A DNA stretch of 64,000 nt from Duganella levis (GTDB lineage: Bacteria > Pseudomonadota > Gammaproteobacteria > Burkholderiales > Burkholderiaceae_D), in the NCBI RefSeq assembly GCF_009857605.1, contig NZ_WWCT01000015.1:105598-169597 (forward strand). Direction: 5' to 3'. Within the stretch, counting starts at the first letter, position 1. Each line of letters opens with the position of its first letter. Shown here piece after piece: positions 1 through 10,076 of this stretch. The translations under genes and the position numbers were made by a program. Under the pieces are notes generated by a model. The model was not told where the DNA came from and made no database searches. It saw only the letters and a list, made by a program, of their open reading frames with translations.

Positions 1-361
1 GGCGGCCGGCCGGCACCAGCGAGCGCAGCTGCGTCGGGTGGAACAGCTCCGGCGACGGATCGTCCGGCCAGCGGTTTTCCGGCTTGATCAGCACCACCGC
101 CGGCTGATAGCCGTCCTCGGCCTGGCCGCTGACATAGCCCATCGGCTTGTTGATCAGCACCGTCACGCGCTTGGACTGCTCGGCCGCCGCCTGGCGTTCG
201 ACCGTCACATGCTGGCTCGGATAAATCTTGGTGCCCAGCTCGGAGATGACTTTGCCGTCAACCCGGACCCAGCCGCGCGCGATCCATTCGTCGGCCTCGC
301 GGCGTGAGCACAGTCCCAGTTCGGACATGCGTTTGGACAGGCGGAGTAATTCTTCAGACAT
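1..361 (-). CDS. rRNA pseudouridine synthase, RluB/RluF-like (3' part cut by window edge)
   Basis: Leftward frame opening with MSEELLRLSKRMSELGLCSR and open to the window edge (120 residues visible). Residues 5-50 read as an S4 RNA-binding domain (RMSELGLCSRREADEWI, then WVRVDGKVI), followed by VLINKPMGYVSG, the usual entry into the catalytic fold of RsuA/RluB/RluF enzymes, which isomerise uridine in rRNA. The catalytic aspartate lies outside the window, so the member cannot be fixed. It is the last visible gene of a leftward run after map and glnD, 24 bases after the glnD stop. Confidence 0.8.
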   Translation of the reverse strand, partial: MSEELLRLSKRMSELGLCSRREADEWIARGWVRVDGKVISELGTKIYPSQHVTVERQAAAEQSKRVTVLINKPMGYVSGQAEDGYQPAVVLIKPENRWPDDPSPELFHPTQLRSLVPAGR

Positions 362-385
362 GGGGGGACTCTTTGAAAACAGGGG

Positions 386-2968
386 TTAAACTTTGATGGC
401 GTCCAGCAGGTCGGTTTCCAGCTGGATCTGGTTGCGGGCGTTATTCAGCGCCGGGCCGTCGATCAGGAACACGTCTTCCACGCGCTCGCCCAGGGTCATG
501 ACCTTGGCCGTGTGCAGGTTGATCTTGTATTTGGTCAGCACATTGGCGATCGAATACAGCAGGCCGGTGCGGTCGTTGGCCGCCACCGACAGCAGGTAGT
601 ACTGGCCCCGCTCATCGGGGCGCAGGTCAACCGTCGGCTGGATCGGGAAGGTGCGCGACAGGCGCGACAGCCGGCCCTTGTTCGGCGCCGGCAGCGGCTC
701 CGGATGGGTCAGCAGTCCGCACAGCTCGTGCTCGATCAGACTGATGATGTCGCGGTAGTTCTTGGCGAAATTCTGCTCGGTGACCAGGAAGGTATCCAGC
801 GCATAGCCGTGCCGCGTGGTGTGGATCTTGGCGTCGAGGATGGAGAAATTCTTGCGGTCGAAATAGCTGCAAATGCGCGCGAACAGGTCCGGCTGGTCCT
901 TGATGTAGACCGCGATCTGCAAGCCTTCGCCGATCGGCGCCAGGCGGCACTTGACCACCGGCGATTCGCTGTTGAAGCGTTCGTACAGCGCGCGCGTCTG
1001 CCAGGCGATGTCGGAGGCGTCGTGGCGCAGGAAGTAGGCCACGTCCAGCTGCTTCCAGAAGGCTTCGTGCGCGTGGGCGTCCAGGCCGTACAGGCGCAAG
1101 GTGGCCAGCGCCTCGTCCTGGCGGTTGCGCAGCTCGTTGGCGGCGCTGTGCGGTTCGCCGCCCAGCACGCGCAGCGTGATCTTGTACAGGTCTTCCAGCA
1201 GCTTGGCTTTCCAGGCGTTCCACACTTTCGGGCTGGTGCCGCGGATGTCGGCCACCGTCAGCAGGTAGAGGCCGGTCAGGTGGCGCTCGTCGCCGACCAG
1301 CTTGGCAAACGCCTGGATCACGTCCGGATCGGACAAGTCCTGCTTCTGCGCCACTTGCGACATGGTCAAATGGTTCTCGACCAGGAACACCACCAGCTCG
1401 GTGTCTTCCTCGCTCATGCCGTGTTCCAGGCAGAACTGCTCGGCGTCGGCCATGCCCAGCTTGGAGTGGTCGCCGCCACGGCCCTTGGCGATATCATGGA
1501 ACAGCGCGGCCAGGAACAGCACCCACGGCTTGGGGAAGTTGGCCATCAGCTGGCTGCAGAACGGGTACTCGTGCGCATGCTCGGCCATCGTGAAGCGGCG
1601 CATATTGCGCACCACCATCAGGATGTGCTGGTCCACCGTGTAGACGTGGAACAGGTCGTGCTGCATCTGGCCGACGATCTTGCGGAAATTGGGCAGATAG
1701 CGGCCCAGGATCGACAGGTCGTTCATGCGGCGCAGTGCGTGGATGATGCCGCGCGGCGCCTGCATGATCTGCAGGAACAATGAACGGTTGGCCGGATCGG
1801 CGCGGAAGGCGGCGTCGATCTGGAAACGCTCGTGCCACAGCGCGCGGGTGGTGCGCGCCGTCATGCCCTTGATCGACGGCCGCTCGGTCATCAGCAGGAA
1901 GATTTCCAGCATGGCCGACGGCGTCTTCTCGAAGGTGTCGTCCTCGGCAATGTCGATCAGGCCGTTGACGTCGTTGAAGCGGGCGTTGATCGGCACTGCC
2001 ACGCCGTCCTGCGGGAACAGCCGTTCCTCGATGTTCTGCAACAGAATGGTATTCAATTGCGTAACGGTCTTGGCGGCCCAGTAATAGCGCTGCATCAGGT
2101 ATTCGCTGGCGCGGCGCATATGAGCGCCGGCGCCGGTGGCGGTCAGGCCCAGCGATTCGGCAATCGCGGTCTGGACATCGAACACCAGCCGGTCTTCGCG
2201 GCGGCCGGCGTGCAGGTGCAGGCGCACGCGGATGTCCTTGAAGGCGCGCTCTTTTTCCATCAGCTGGCGCGCTTCGGTCTGCGTGATCAGGCCGCTGCTG
2301 GCCAGGGTGCGCCACGAGTTGGCCAGGCCGGAGGCCTTCACCAGCCACAGGATCACTTGCAGGTCGCGCAGGCCGCCCGGGCTTTCCTTGCAGTTTGGCT
2401 CCAGGCTGAAGGCGGTGTCTTCATACTTGGCGTGGCGCTGGTTCATCTCCAGCAGCTTGGCGTGGTAGAAGGCGCGCGGGTCCATCGCCGCGTCGTAGCG
2501 GTGTTGCAGCTCGGCGAACAGCTGCTCGTCGCCGCAGATGATGCGCGCTTCCAGCAGGCTGGTCTGCACCGTGATGTCGGCCGCCGATTCGGTCAGGCAC
2601 TCGTCCACCGTGCGGATGCTGTGGCCGATTTCCAGGCCCAGATCCCACAGCAGCTGCACCAGCTCTTCCAGCTTTTCCGTGGTGGCGGCGTCCGGCGCTT
2701 CCTGCAGCAGGATCAGCAGGTCGACGTCGGAATACGGGAACAGCTCACCGCGGCCGTAGCCGCCGACGCCGACCAGCGCGGTATGCTCCGGCAGGCCGGC
2801 CGCGTGCCAGGCGGTGGTCAGCACCGCGTCGACACTCTGGCGCAGGCTGCGCAGCAGCTTTTCCGGCTTGCCGTCTTCCTTGAAGGCGGCAATGACGACC
2901 TGGCGGTCGGCCTTCAGCTGGCGCTTGAGCTGCTCGCGCAATTGGTTCCTCATCACGGCCGCGTTCAC
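386..2968 (-). CDS. glnD: Bifunctional uridylyltransferase/uridylyl-removing enzyme GlnD
   Basis: Cytoplasmic nitrogen sensor that adds UMP to PII proteins when glutamine is low and removes it when glutamine is high. The 860 residues match family length. Order: nucleotidyltransferase domain near residues 60-110 ([20 protein letters not shown], the G...DVD motif), a GlnD-type linker, an HD phosphohydrolase domain near residue 490 ([14 protein letters not shown]), then two C-terminal ACT domains (about 690-770 and 800-860) that bind glutamine. The start lies 4 bases after the map stop, so the two are probably co-transcribed. ATG at 2968 is used; an in-frame ATG five codons later is possible. 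Confidence 0.96.
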   Translation of the reverse strand: MNAAVMRNQLREQLKRQLKADRQVVIAAFKEDGKPEKLLRSLRQSVDAVLTTAWHAAGLPEHTALVGVGGYGRGELFPYSDVDLLILLQEAPDAATTEKLEELVQLLWDLGLEIGHSIRTVDECLTESAADITVQTSLLEARIICGDEQLFAELQHRYDAAMDPRAFYHAKLLEMNQRHAKYEDTAFSLEPNCKESPGGLRDLQVILWLVKASGLANSWRTLASSGLITQTEARQLMEKERAFKDIRVRLHLHAGRREDRLVFDVQTAIAESLGLTATGAGAHMRRASEYLMQRYYWAAKTVTQLNTILLQNIEERLFPQDGVAVPINARFNDVNGLIDIAEDDTFEKTPSAMLEIFLLMTERPSIKGMTARTTRALWHERFQIDAAFRADPANRSLFLQIMQAPRGIIHALRRMNDLSILGRYLPNFRKIVGQMQHDLFHVYTVDQHILMVVRNMRRFTMAEHAHEYPFCSQLMANFPKPWVLFLAALFHDIAKGRGGDHSKLGMADAEQFCLEHGMSEEDTELVVFLVENHLTMSQVAQKQDLSDPDVIQAFAKLVGDERHLTGLYLLTVADIRGTSPKVWNAWKAKLLEDLYKITLRVLGGEPHSAANELRNRQDEALATLRLYGLDAHAHEAFWKQLDVAYFLRHDASDIAWQTRALYERFNSESPVVKCRLAPIGEGLQIAVYIKDQPDLFARICSYFDRKNFSILDAKIHTTRHGYALDTFLVTEQNFAKNYRDIISLIEHELCGLLTHPEPLPAPNKGRLSRLSRTFPIQPTVDLRPDERGQYYLLSVAANDRTGLLYSIANVLTKYKINLHTAKVMTLGERVEDVFLIDGPALNNARNQIQLETDLLDAIKV

Positions 2969-2972
2969 GGGA

Positions 2973-3806
2973 TTACGCTGCCTTGGCTGGGTTGGCCGAC
3001 CCTTGGCCGGTGACGAAGGCCGGCGGCGGCGGGCTGCCGGCCGACAGCGTCAGCACCTCGTAACCGGTGTCGGTCACCACCAGCATGTGTTCCCACTGCG
3101 CCGACAGGCTGCGGTCCTTGGTTTTGATGGTCCAGCCGTCGCCCATTTCGCGGATTTCGCGGCGGCCGGCGTTGATCATCGGCTCGATGGTGAAGATCAT
3201 GCCGGCTTCCAGCTTGACGCCGGTGCCTGGCTTGCCGTAGTGCAGCACCTGCGGCTCTTCGTGGAACACCTTGCCGATGCCGTGGCCGCAGAATTCGCGC
3301 ACCACGCTGTAGCCGGCTTTTTCGGCGTGCTGCTGGATGGCGTGGCCGATGTCGCCCAGCGTGGCGCCCGGCTTGACCTGCTCGATGCCCAACCACATGC
3401 ATTCATAGGTGATGTCCGACAGGCGCTTGGCCAGGATCGACGGTTCGCCGATGAAGAACATGCGGCTGTTGTCGCCATGGTAGCCGTCCTTGATGACGGT
3501 GATGTCCAGGTTGACGACGTCGCCATTTTTTAAAACTTTATCGCCCGGAATGCCGTGGCAGATGACGTCGTTGACCGAGGTGCAGATGGCCTTCGGGTAG
3601 GGCGTGTAGCCTGGCGGGCTGTAGTTCAGCGGCGCCGGGATGGTGCCCTGGACGTTGACCATGTACTCATGGCACAGGCGGTCCAGTTCGCCGGTGGTGA
3701 CGCCCGGTTTGACGAAAGGGGTGATGTAGTCCAGCACTTCGGAGCCGAGGCGGCCGGCGATGCGCATGCCTTCGATATCTTCGGCGGTTTTGATGGTAAT
3801 AGACAT
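2973..3806 (-). CDS. map: Type I methionine aminopeptidase
   Basis: Removes the initiator methionine from nascent proteins; dimetal hydrolase in the cytoplasm. 277 residues from the ATG at 3806 ([15 protein letters not shown]); a TTG four codons upstream is less likely. Metal ligands and motifs are present: VNLDITV and HGDNSRMF (two aspartates), [13 protein letters not shown] (histidine), IFTIEPMI (glutamate) and a final glutamate in WEHMLVVT. First gene of the map-glnD-pseudouridine synthase run and divergent from rpsB, with one other gene between. A map gene beside rpsB-tsf is common in proteobacteria. Confidence 0.96.
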   Translation of the reverse strand: MSITIKTAEDIEGMRIAGRLGSEVLDYITPFVKPGVTTGELDRLCHEYMVNVQGTIPAPLNYSPPGYTPYPKAICTSVNDVICHGIPGDKVLKNGDVVNLDITVIKDGYHGDNSRMFFIGEPSILAKRLSDITYECMWLGIEQVKPGATLGDIGHAIQQHAEKAGYSVVREFCGHGIGKVFHEEPQVLHYGKPGTGVKLEAGMIFTIEPMINAGRREIREMGDGWTIKTKDRSLSAQWEHMLVVTDTGYEVLTLSAGSPPPPAFVTGQGSANPAKAA

Positions 3807-3942
3807 AGTGGATCGCAATCAGCTAGGTAAACGGTGAACGCGCCAGCCGCACCGGCCGCAACAGAAGCGGGGCGCGTGGCGTGCAATATATGGAAATTAT
3901 AAACGACGCCGGGGCTGGCGGTGGCCCCGGCTGTGGCAAGAC

Positions 3943-4740
3943 TCAGGCGGCGGCCTTGGCGACTGCCAGGGCGCGGCGGCGCGCCATCCAGCCCATCAGG
4001 CCCAGGCCGCCCAGCAGCATGGCCCAGGTGTCGGCTTCCGGCACGGCGGTATGGATGGCGCTGCCGCCGTCCATGCCCAGGCCGAAAGCGTTGCGGCGGG
4101 CGAATTGACTGGCCAGGTCGTCCAGATCGAGTTCATCGGCCAGTTCGAACTGGTCGACGCCGTCGCCGGACACGCTGCCGGCCAGGCGCTGCGTTTTGTT
4201 CGGCTTGCCGTCCGGATCGAGCTGGTCCAGCGGAATGGCATCGGCCAGCTCGTGCACATCGGGGTCGACCAGGCTGATGTCGGCAAATTCGGCCGGTTTC
4301 GCTGCGGCGGCCTGGCTGGCGACTGCTACCGGCGCCTTGCCTGGCGCCAGCTTGCTGATGCGGCTGATGTTGCCGCAAATCTTGGGTACCAGGATGCAGT
4401 GCTCGCCGACGCAGTACACGGCGCCCGGTTCACTGCGGGTTTCGGCCCAGTGGCTGCGGGTCACGCTGGCGCATTGCGAGGCGGCGCCGAAGTGCATGTC
4501 GTGGATGGCGGGATCGTACTTGCTCTTGCCGCCGATGGCGTCGCGCGTGATGCTGACGGTATCGTCCGGCTGATGTTCCTCGATGCGGCGCTTGAGCGTG
4601 CTGCGCACGGCGGCCGGAATGTCGGTGTAGCGGTCGATGGCGGCAGCCGGGCTGCCGGTGTACGGGTTGCGCCCAGGGTGGTCCCAGGAGCAGGTGGGTT
4701 GTATCGCGGCGGCGAGGGCGGCGGCTAACAGGACGGACAT
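3943..4740 (-). CDS. MHFG-type PEP-CTERM sorting protein
   Basis: 265-residue exported protein. Residues 1-13 form a short signal peptide (MSVLLAAALAAAIQP). A central block contains YDPAIHDMHFGAASQCASV followed by a cysteine-containing stretch (VYCVGEHCILVPKICGN). The C-terminus carries VPEADTWAMLLGGLGLMGW and then basic ARRR: a PEP-like motif, a membrane segment and an arginine tail, i.e. a PEP-CTERM/exosortase sorting signal. From memory the DMHFG block defines a named PEP-CTERM family of unknown function. The middle (residues 150-220) is acidic. No exosortase gene is in the window. It points the same way as map but ends 136 bases before it. Confidence 0.7.
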   Translation of the reverse strand: MSVLLAAALAAAIQPTCSWDHPGRNPYTGSPAAAIDRYTDIPAAVRSTLKRRIEEHQPDDTVSITRDAIGGKSKYDPAIHDMHFGAASQCASVTRSHWAETRSEPGAVYCVGEHCILVPKICGNISRISKLAPGKAPVAVASQAAAAKPAEFADISLVDPDVHELADAIPLDQLDPDGKPNKTQRLAGSVSGDGVDQFELADELDLDDLASQFARRNAFGLGMDGGSAIHTAVPEADTWAMLLGGLGLMGWMARRRALAVAKAAA

Positions 4741-4931
4741 GATGGCGATCTTTCGAGAAGGACGCTATCGCAGGGGCTGGGCGCAACGAAAATTAAATTA
4801 TCGGAACGAATTTTGCTCGATGATATTACATTCCCGGCATCTTTTGGTGGCTTGGAGGTAGATTTTTTAATCTTGTGTAACATTTTGGTGCGGCTGCACG
4901 GTTGTGGGGCGGCGCATCATAGTGAGAAATC

Positions 4932-4961
4932 TTGCGCAAGTGGCTGTTTTTAGGGTAGAAT
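4932..4961 (+). promoter_or_regulatory. Putative sigma-70 promoter of rpsB-tsf
   Basis: TTGCGC at 4932-4937 and TAGAAT at 4956-4961 with an 18-base spacer. The TAGAAT is preceded by a T-rich stretch. It would give a leader of roughly 120 bases before rpsB. Found by inspection only. Confidence 0.5.
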
Positions 4962-5019
4962 ATCGGGTTGCTTGAATTTGGTTTAAGCAATGTTGTTAAT
5001 TTCATTTATAAACTCGAAT

Positions 5020-5089
5020 CCGGTCAACAAGGGTGCCAGGCATAGCCGGGTCACTGGTCGGATTCCGGAACTAACCCTGGAGTAATATT
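5020..5089 (+). promoter_or_regulatory. Possible S2-responsive rpsB leader
   Basis: The 70 bases before rpsB are GC-rich against an AT-rich background and contain complementary blocks (GGGTGCCAGG, TAGCCGGGTCACTGG, CCGGAACTAACCC, then the GGAG Shine-Dalgarno at 5079-5082). In E. coli ribosomal protein S2 represses rpsB-tsf through the leader; a similar role here is inference from position and composition. Confidence 0.35.
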
Positions 5090-5842
5090 ATGTCCGTAAC
5101 TATGCGCGAAATGCTGGAAGCCGGTGTCCACTTCGGTCACCAAACCCGTTTCTGGAACCCAAAGATGGCACCGTTCATCTTCGGTCACCGCAACAAGATC
5201 CATATCATCAACTTGGAAAAGACGATGGCTATGTATCAAGAAGCGATGAAACACGTGAAACAGGTTGCTGCCAACCGTGGCACCATCCTGATGGTCGGCA
5301 CCAAGCGTCAAGCACGCGATATCATCGCTGCGGAAGCGGCACGCGCAGGCGTTCCTTTCGTTGACCAGCGTTGGCTGGGCGGCATGCTGACCAACTTCAA
5401 AACCATCAAGACCTCGATCAAGCGCCTGAAAGACATGGAAGCTACGGTTGCCGATGGTTCGGTTGAGAAGCTGTCGAAAAAAGAAGCGCTGATGTTCCAA
5501 CGTGAAATCGTCAAGCTGCAAAAATCGATCGGCGGCATCAAAGACATGGGCGGCGTTCCTGACGCAATCTTCGTCGTTGACGTTGGCTACCATAAAGGCG
5601 CCATCACCGAAGCCGCAAAACTGGGCATCCCAGTTATCGGCGTGGTCGATACCAACCACTCGCCAGAAGGCGTGCAGTACGTAATTCCAGGCAATGATGA
5701 CTCGTCGAAAGCCATCACGCTGTACGCCCGCGGCGTTGCAGATGCCATCCTGGAAGGCCGTGCCGCTGCCGGTAACGAAGTAGTTGAAATGGTGAAAGCC
5801 GCAGCCGGCGACGAATTCGTCGAAGTCAGCGAACAAGCTTAA
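5090..5842 (+). CDS. rpsB: 30S ribosomal protein S2
   Basis: 250-residue small-subunit protein. Starts [20 protein letters not shown] and carries the S2 signatures [34 protein letters not shown] and [16 protein letters not shown] at 5090 is preceded by CTGGAG. Codon use is more AT-tolerant than the neighbours, as expected of a highly expressed gene. The acidic C-terminus ends [13 protein letters not shown] hairpin between it and tsf may reduce readthrough. Confidence 0.98.
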   Translation: MSVTMREMLEAGVHFGHQTRFWNPKMAPFIFGHRNKIHIINLEKTMAMYQEAMKHVKQVAANRGTILMVGTKRQARDIIAAEAARAGVPFVDQRWLGGMLTNFKTIKTSIKRLKDMEATVADGSVEKLSKKEALMFQREIVKLQKSIGGIKDMGGVPDAIFVVDVGYHKGAITEAAKLGIPVIGVVDTNHSPEGVQYVIPGNDDSSKAITLYARGVADAILEGRAAAGNEVVEMVKAAAGDEFVEVSEQA

Positions 5843-5864
5843 TCGTTCCTGATTGGCTGTAAGG

Positions 5865-5898
5865 AAAAAGGGGTGGCCAACAGCTCCCCCTTTTTTTT
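5865..5898 (+). terminator. Intrinsic terminator/attenuator between rpsB and tsf
   Basis: AAAAAGGGG (5865-5873) can pair with CCCCCTTTTT (from 5885), followed by a run of T. It lies 23 bases after the rpsB stop and before tsf, as a partial terminator does in several bacteria. Confidence 0.75.
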
Positions 5899-5970
5899 AA
5901 CGTAAATGGTTAGAGCATCTTGCTCACCACCCCGAATACCGATTATCAGATCGAAATACAGGAGAAACAC

Positions 5971-6888
5971 ATGGCAGCTATTACCGCAGCAATGGTAGGC
6001 GAACTGCGCTCGAAAACCGACGCGCCGATGATGGAATGCAAAAAAGCACTGACCGAAGCCGAAGGCGACATGGGTCGTGCGGAAGAGATCCTGCGCGTCA
6101 AGCTGGGTGGCAAGGCTGGTAAAGCCGCCAGCCGCATCACCGCCGAAGGCGTGGTCGCGACCTACATCGCCAACGGCGTGGGCGCCCTGGTGGAAGTGAA
6201 CTCGGAAACCGACTTCGTTGCGAAAAACGACGACTTCCTGAACCTGGCCAACACCGCCGCCCGTCTGGTGGCTGAAAAGAACCCGGCCGACGTGGCTGCC
6301 CTGCTGGCCCTGCCAGCTGGCGACGAAGGCAAAACGCTGGACGAAGTCCGCGCTGCCCTGATCGGTAAAATCGGCGAAAACATGTCGATCCGCCGCTTCC
6401 AGCGTTTCGAAACCACCGCCAAACTGGCGTCGTACCTGCACGGCACCCGCATCGGCGTGATGGTTGAATTCGACGGCGCCGACGAGCAAGTCGGTAAAGA
6501 CGTGGCCATGCACATCGCGGCCATGAAGCCAGTGTCGCTGTCGGCTGACCAGGTTCCTGCCGAACTGATCGAAAAAGAGCGTTCGGTGGCCAAGCTGAAA
6601 GCTGACGAAGATGCAGCCGCCGCTGTTGCTGCTGGCAAGCCAGTACAGCCTGCCGACATCGTCGCCAAGCGTCTGGAAGGCTCGGTACAGAAGTACCTGA
6701 AAGAAGTCTCGCTGCTGAACCAGGCTTTCGTGAAAAACGACAAGCAATCGATCGAGCAGATGCTGAAAGAAAAATCGACCACCGTGAAAGCGTTCGTAAT
6801 GTACGTGGTGGGCGAGGGCATCGAGAAGAAGGTTGACGACTTCGCCGCTGAAGTGGCTGCGCAAGTAGCCGCTTCCAAAGGAGCGTAA
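5971..6888 (+). CDS. tsf: Elongation factor Ts
   Basis: Nucleotide exchange factor for EF-Tu. 305 residues from the ATG at 5971 ([20 protein letters not shown]), chosen because AGGAGA lies 6 bases upstream; the frame is open further 5' but without homology. The N-terminal UBA-like domain is followed by the core motif [13 protein letters not shown], which inserts into EF-Tu, and a C-terminal dimerisation region ending [10 protein letters not shown]. Family-typical length. Confidence 0.98.
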   Translation: MAAITAAMVGELRSKTDAPMMECKKALTEAEGDMGRAEEILRVKLGGKAGKAASRITAEGVVATYIANGVGALVEVNSETDFVAKNDDFLNLANTAARLVAEKNPADVAALLALPAGDEGKTLDEVRAALIGKIGENMSIRRFQRFETTAKLASYLHGTRIGVMVEFDGADEQVGKDVAMHIAAMKPVSLSADQVPAELIEKERSVAKLKADEDAAAAVAAGKPVQPADIVAKRLEGSVQKYLKEVSLLNQAFVKNDKQSIEQMLKEKSTTVKAFVMYVVGEGIEKKVDDFAAEVAAQVAASKGA

Positions 6889-6893
6889 TACAG

Positions 6894-6920
6894 AAAACGG
6901 GCCGAGAGGCCCGTTTTTTT
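6894..6920 (+). terminator. Intrinsic terminator after tsf
   Basis: AAAACGGGCC (6894-6903), loop GAGA, GGCCCGTTTT (6908-6917), then more T. Perfect ten-base stem starting 6 bases after the tsf stop. Confidence 0.92.
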
Positions 6921-7008
6921 AAGCCCGCAGCAGTGCCCGGCGTCGGGCGAGGTATCATAGGCGCCGGCAGACTTACCCCGAACAACCAATCATTAGGAGC
7001 CCCGTCTC

Positions 7009-7725
7009 ATGTCCAAACCAGCCTACAAGCGCGTCCTCCTCAAATTGTCCGGCGAAGCCCTGATGGGCGATGATCCTTACGGCATCAATCGCGCCACGAT
7101 CGAACGGACGGTGGCCGACGTGGCCGAGGTCGCGAAACTGGGCGTGGAACTGGCGATCGTCATTGGCGGCGGCAATATCTTCCGCGGCGTGGCGCCTGGC
7201 GCCCAAGGCATGGACCGCGCCACCGCCGACTACATGGGTATGCTGGCCACCGTGATGAACGCGCTGGCCCTGGCCGACGCCATGCGCCACGTTGGCGTCA
7301 CCGCGCGCGTGATGTCGGCGATCGGCATCGAGCAGGTGGTCGAGCCGTATGTGCGCCCGAAAGCGCTGCAGTACCTGGAAGAAGGCAAAGTCGTGGTATT
7401 CGCGGCCGGCACCGGCAACCCGTTCTTCACCACCGACACCGCCGCGGCGTTGCGCGGTTCGGAAATGAGCGCCGAGATCGTGCTGAAGGCCACCAAGGTG
7501 GATGGCGTGTACACTGCCGATCCAAAGAAAGACCCGAACGCGACGCTGTACAACTCGATCAGCTTCGATGAAGCGATTTCCAAGCACTTGCAGGTCATGG
7601 ACGCCACCGCCTTTGCGCTGTGCCGCGACCAGAAACTGCCGATCAAGGTGTTCTCCATCACCAAGCCGGGCGCGCTGATGCGCGTCATCATGGGCGAGGA
7701 TGAGGGTACACTGGTTCACGTTTAA
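7009..7725 (+). CDS. pyrH: UMP kinase
   Basis: Phosphorylates UMP to UDP with ATP in pyrimidine nucleotide synthesis; bacterial hexameric amino-acid-kinase fold. 238 residues. Visible motifs: [15 protein letters not shown] at the N-terminus, [42 protein letters not shown], and [14 protein letters not shown]. The ATG at 7009 has TTAGGAGCC upstream. Order tsf-pyrH-frr is conserved across bacteria. Confidence 0.98.
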   Translation: MSKPAYKRVLLKLSGEALMGDDPYGINRATIERTVADVAEVAKLGVELAIVIGGGNIFRGVAPGAQGMDRATADYMGMLATVMNALALADAMRHVGVTARVMSAIGIEQVVEPYVRPKALQYLEEGKVVVFAAGTGNPFFTTDTAAALRGSEMSAEIVLKATKVDGVYTADPKKDPNATLYNSISFDEAISKHLQVMDATAFALCRDQKLPIKVFSITKPGALMRVIMGEDEGTLVHV

Positions 7726-7758
7726 ATTTAGATATTTCAGATATACAGGAGAGCAGCA

Positions 7759-8319
7759 ATGTCCGCAGCTGACGTTAAAAAGAACGCCCAAGACCGCATG
7801 ACCAAATCGCTGGAAACCCTGCGCGGTGACCTGGCCAAAGTCCGTACCGGCCGTGCCCACACCGGCATCCTCGATCACGTGACGGTCGACTACTACGGTA
7901 GCCCGACCGCCATCAGCCAGGTGGCCAACCTGACCTTGGTCGACGCCCGCACCATCGGCGTGCAGCCGTTTGAAAAGAAAATGGCCGGCGCGATTGAAAA
8001 AGCCATCCGCGATGCCGACCTGGGCCTGAACCCGGCCGCGCAGGGCGACATGATCCGCGTACCGACCCCACCGCTGACCGAAGAGCGCCGCAAGGAAATG
8101 GTCAAGCTGGCCAAGGGCGAAGCGGAAGACGCCAAAGTCGCCGTGCGCAACATCCGCCGCGATGCCAACGAAGGCTTGAAAAAGCTGGTCAAGGACAAGG
8201 CGATTTCGGAAGACGACGAGCGTCGTGGCACCGATGAAGTGCAAAAACTGACCGACAAGTTCATTGCCGATATCGACAAGATGGTTGGTGAGAAAGAAAA
8301 AGAAATCCTGACGGTGTAA
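7759..8319 (+). CDS. frr: Ribosome recycling factor
   Basis: Splits post-termination ribosomes together with EF-G. 186 residues, typical length. Contains [20 protein letters not shown] and [14 protein letters not shown] in the first half and [16 protein letters not shown] plus [16 protein letters not shown] in the helical arm. ATG at 7759 is preceded by AGGAGAG. It sits 33 bases after pyrH and probably shares its transcript. Confidence 0.98.
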   Translation: MSAADVKKNAQDRMTKSLETLRGDLAKVRTGRAHTGILDHVTVDYYGSPTAISQVANLTLVDARTIGVQPFEKKMAGAIEKAIRDADLGLNPAAQGDMIRVPTPPLTEERRKEMVKLAKGEAEDAKVAVRNIRRDANEGLKKLVKDKAISEDDERRGTDEVQKLTDKFIADIDKMVGEKEKEILTV

Positions 8320-8325
8320 GCACCG

Positions 8326-8405
8326 CGTCGTTCCCGCGCAGGCGGGAATCCATAGGCCGCGTGGCGACACGCTCGGCATGGATTCCCGCCTTCGCGGGAA
8401 TGACG
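8326..8405. repeat. Long imperfect inverted repeat between frr and uppS
   Basis: A 28-base arm at 8326-8353 (core TTCCCGCGCAGGCGGGAATC) is repeated inverted at 8378-8405 (core GATTCCCGCCTTCGCGGGAA). Each arm is itself a smaller hairpin with GGCGGGAATCCAT. Units of this form (TTCCCGCG...CGGGAATCC) are scattered between genes of many proteobacteria as REP-like repeats. It could also act as terminator or mRNA stabiliser for frr. Confidence 0.8.
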
Positions 8406-8474
8406 TTTCTGTGGGCGCAACTTGTCTTTTTGCCTCACACCTGCAATACTTTATACTTTGGCATCGACGTTTTC

Positions 8475-9227
8475 ATGAAATATACGAGTTCGACTACCGA
8501 GGTTCCAGACGCACCTGCCGTACCGCGCCATGTGGCCATCATCATGGACGGCAACGGACGCTGGGCAACCAAGCGCTTCCTGCCGCGGGTGGCCGGACAC
8601 GCCAAGGGCGTGGACGCCGTGCGCACTGCTGTGGAGTCCTGCGCCCGCCGTGGCGTCGACTATCTGACCTTGTTCGCCTTCAGCTCCGAAAACTGGCGCC
8701 GCCCGGAAGAAGAAGTGTCCCTGCTGATGCGCCTGTTCGTGACGGCGCTGGAGCGCGAAGTCTCCAAACTGCACACCAATAACATCCGCCTGCGCGTCGT
8801 GGGCGACCTCAGCCGTGCCGACCAGAAGTTGCAAGGCATGATTGCCGCCGCCGAGCGCAAGACCGCCGCCAACACCGGCATGACGTTGACCGTCTGCTTC
8901 AACTACGGCGGCCGCTGGGACATCATGCAAGCCGTGGCGCAGATGGTCAAAGCCCATCCCGGCGCGAGCGACTTCAGCGAAGAGCAACTGGCGCCGCACC
9001 TGGTCATGGCCTACGCGCCCGAACCCGACCTGTTCATCCGCACCGGCGGCGAACAGCGCATTTCCAATTTCCTGCTGTGGCAGCTGGCTTATACCGAGCT
9101 GTTTTTCACCGACACGTACTGGCCGGATTTCTCCGCCGCGTGTCTCGACGAGGCGATCGCCTCCTACCAGCACCGCGAGCGGCGATTCGGCCGCACCGGC
9201 GCGCAACTGGCTGAAAAGACAAACTGA
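8475..9227 (+). CDS. uppS: Undecaprenyl diphosphate synthase
   Basis: Cis-prenyltransferase that extends farnesyl diphosphate to the C55 lipid carrier for peptidoglycan and LPS. 250 residues from the ATG at 8475 ([20 protein letters not shown]); the open frame reaches back into the inverted repeat, but that part has no homology. Motifs: [42 protein letters not shown], and [20 protein letters not shown]. The stop overlaps the cdsA start (TGATG). No clear Shine-Dalgarno is visible. Confidence 0.96.
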   Translation: MKYTSSTTEVPDAPAVPRHVAIIMDGNGRWATKRFLPRVAGHAKGVDAVRTAVESCARRGVDYLTLFAFSSENWRRPEEEVSLLMRLFVTALEREVSKLHTNNIRLRVVGDLSRADQKLQGMIAAAERKTAANTGMTLTVCFNYGGRWDIMQAVAQMVKAHPGASDFSEEQLAPHLVMAYAPEPDLFIRTGGEQRISNFLLWQLAYTELFFTDTYWPDFSAACLDEAIASYQHRERRFGRTGAQLAEKTN

Positions 9228-10066
9228 TGCTGAAAACGAGGATTATTACCGCTCTGGTGTTACTGGCGGTGCTGCTGCCGGTCCTGTTCTTCAACTATTT
9301 CCCCGCGTTTGCCCTGGTGGTGACGCTGTTTGTCGGCGCCGCCGTATGGGAAGGCGCCCGTTTGTTCGGCTTGGGCGAAAGCCGCGCGCGCGTGGCCGGC
9401 TTCATCGGCGGCGTGCTGTTCGTCGCGCTGATGTACTCGGCCAAGCCGGGTGCGGTCAACGCGCTGTATGGCGTGGCCGCCTTGCTGTGGCTGATCCGCT
9501 ATACGCCGACGCTGGGCCTCGGCCTGCCGCCGCTGGACGGCGCCGCCAACTGGTCGCTGGCGATCACCTTTACCTTTGCCGTGTTTGCCGCCTTCTTCGC
9601 GCTGGTCGGCCTGTACCTGAAGTCGCCGCTATATTTGCTGTCGGTGATGGTGCTGGTGTGGATCGCCGACATCGGCGCCTACTTCTCCGGCAAGGCCTTC
9701 GGCAAGCGCAAGCTGGCGCCGAGCATCTCCCCAGGCAAGTCGTGGGAAGGGGCGATCGGTGGCGCGCTTGCGGTGCTGGTGCTGGCTTCGCTGTCGATCA
9801 TCCTGGCCAACGGCGCTGCGCCGTGGCTGCAAGACACCTTCGCCTGGAAGCTGCAAGCCCGCTTCGGCTGGGTTCCGGCGCTGCTGGTGCTGCTGGTGAT
9901 CGTGGTGTTCTCCGTCATCGGCGACCTGTTTGAATCCCAACTCAAGCGCCGCGCCGGCATCAAGGACAGCAGCAACCTGCTGCCTGGCCACGGCGGCGTG
10001 CTGGACCGTGTGGACGCGCTGATCCCGGTGCTGCCGATGGCTGCGCTGGTCACGTCCTGGCTCTGA
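9227..10066 (+). CDS. cdsA: Phosphatidate cytidylyltransferase
   Basis: Inner membrane enzyme making CDP-diacylglycerol from phosphatidate and CTP for phospholipid synthesis. 279 residues with about seven hydrophobic segments. The CdsA signature is at the C-terminal third: [19 protein letters not shown] followed by LDRVDALI; also [17 protein letters not shown]. The start codon shares bases with the uppS stop, so translation is likely coupled. Confidence 0.96.
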   Translation: MLKTRIITALVLLAVLLPVLFFNYFPAFALVVTLFVGAAVWEGARLFGLGESRARVAGFIGGVLFVALMYSAKPGAVNALYGVAALLWLIRYTPTLGLGLPPLDGAANWSLAITFTFAVFAAFFALVGLYLKSPLYLLSVMVLVWIADIGAYFSGKAFGKRKLAPSISPGKSWEGAIGGALAVLVLASLSIILANGAAPWLQDTFAWKLQARFGWVPALLVLLVIVVFSVIGDLFESQLKRRAGIKDSSNLLPGHGGVLDRVDALIPVLPMAALVTSWL

Positions 10067-10076
10067 AAGAATTCCC

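Larger units (their letters stand above)
4741..5089. other. Intergenic region with rpsB promoter and leader
   Basis: 349 bases without a gene. The left half is the upstream region of the PEP-CTERM gene. The right half is AT-rich and holds a plausible promoter followed by about 120 bases of structured-looking leader before rpsB. Confidence 0.7.

Noticed and set aside
512..1783. Long plus-strand open frame (423 codons) opposite glnD
   Set aside because: Shadow of glnD on the other strand; composition is driven by GC-rich codon positions and shows no domain or signal.
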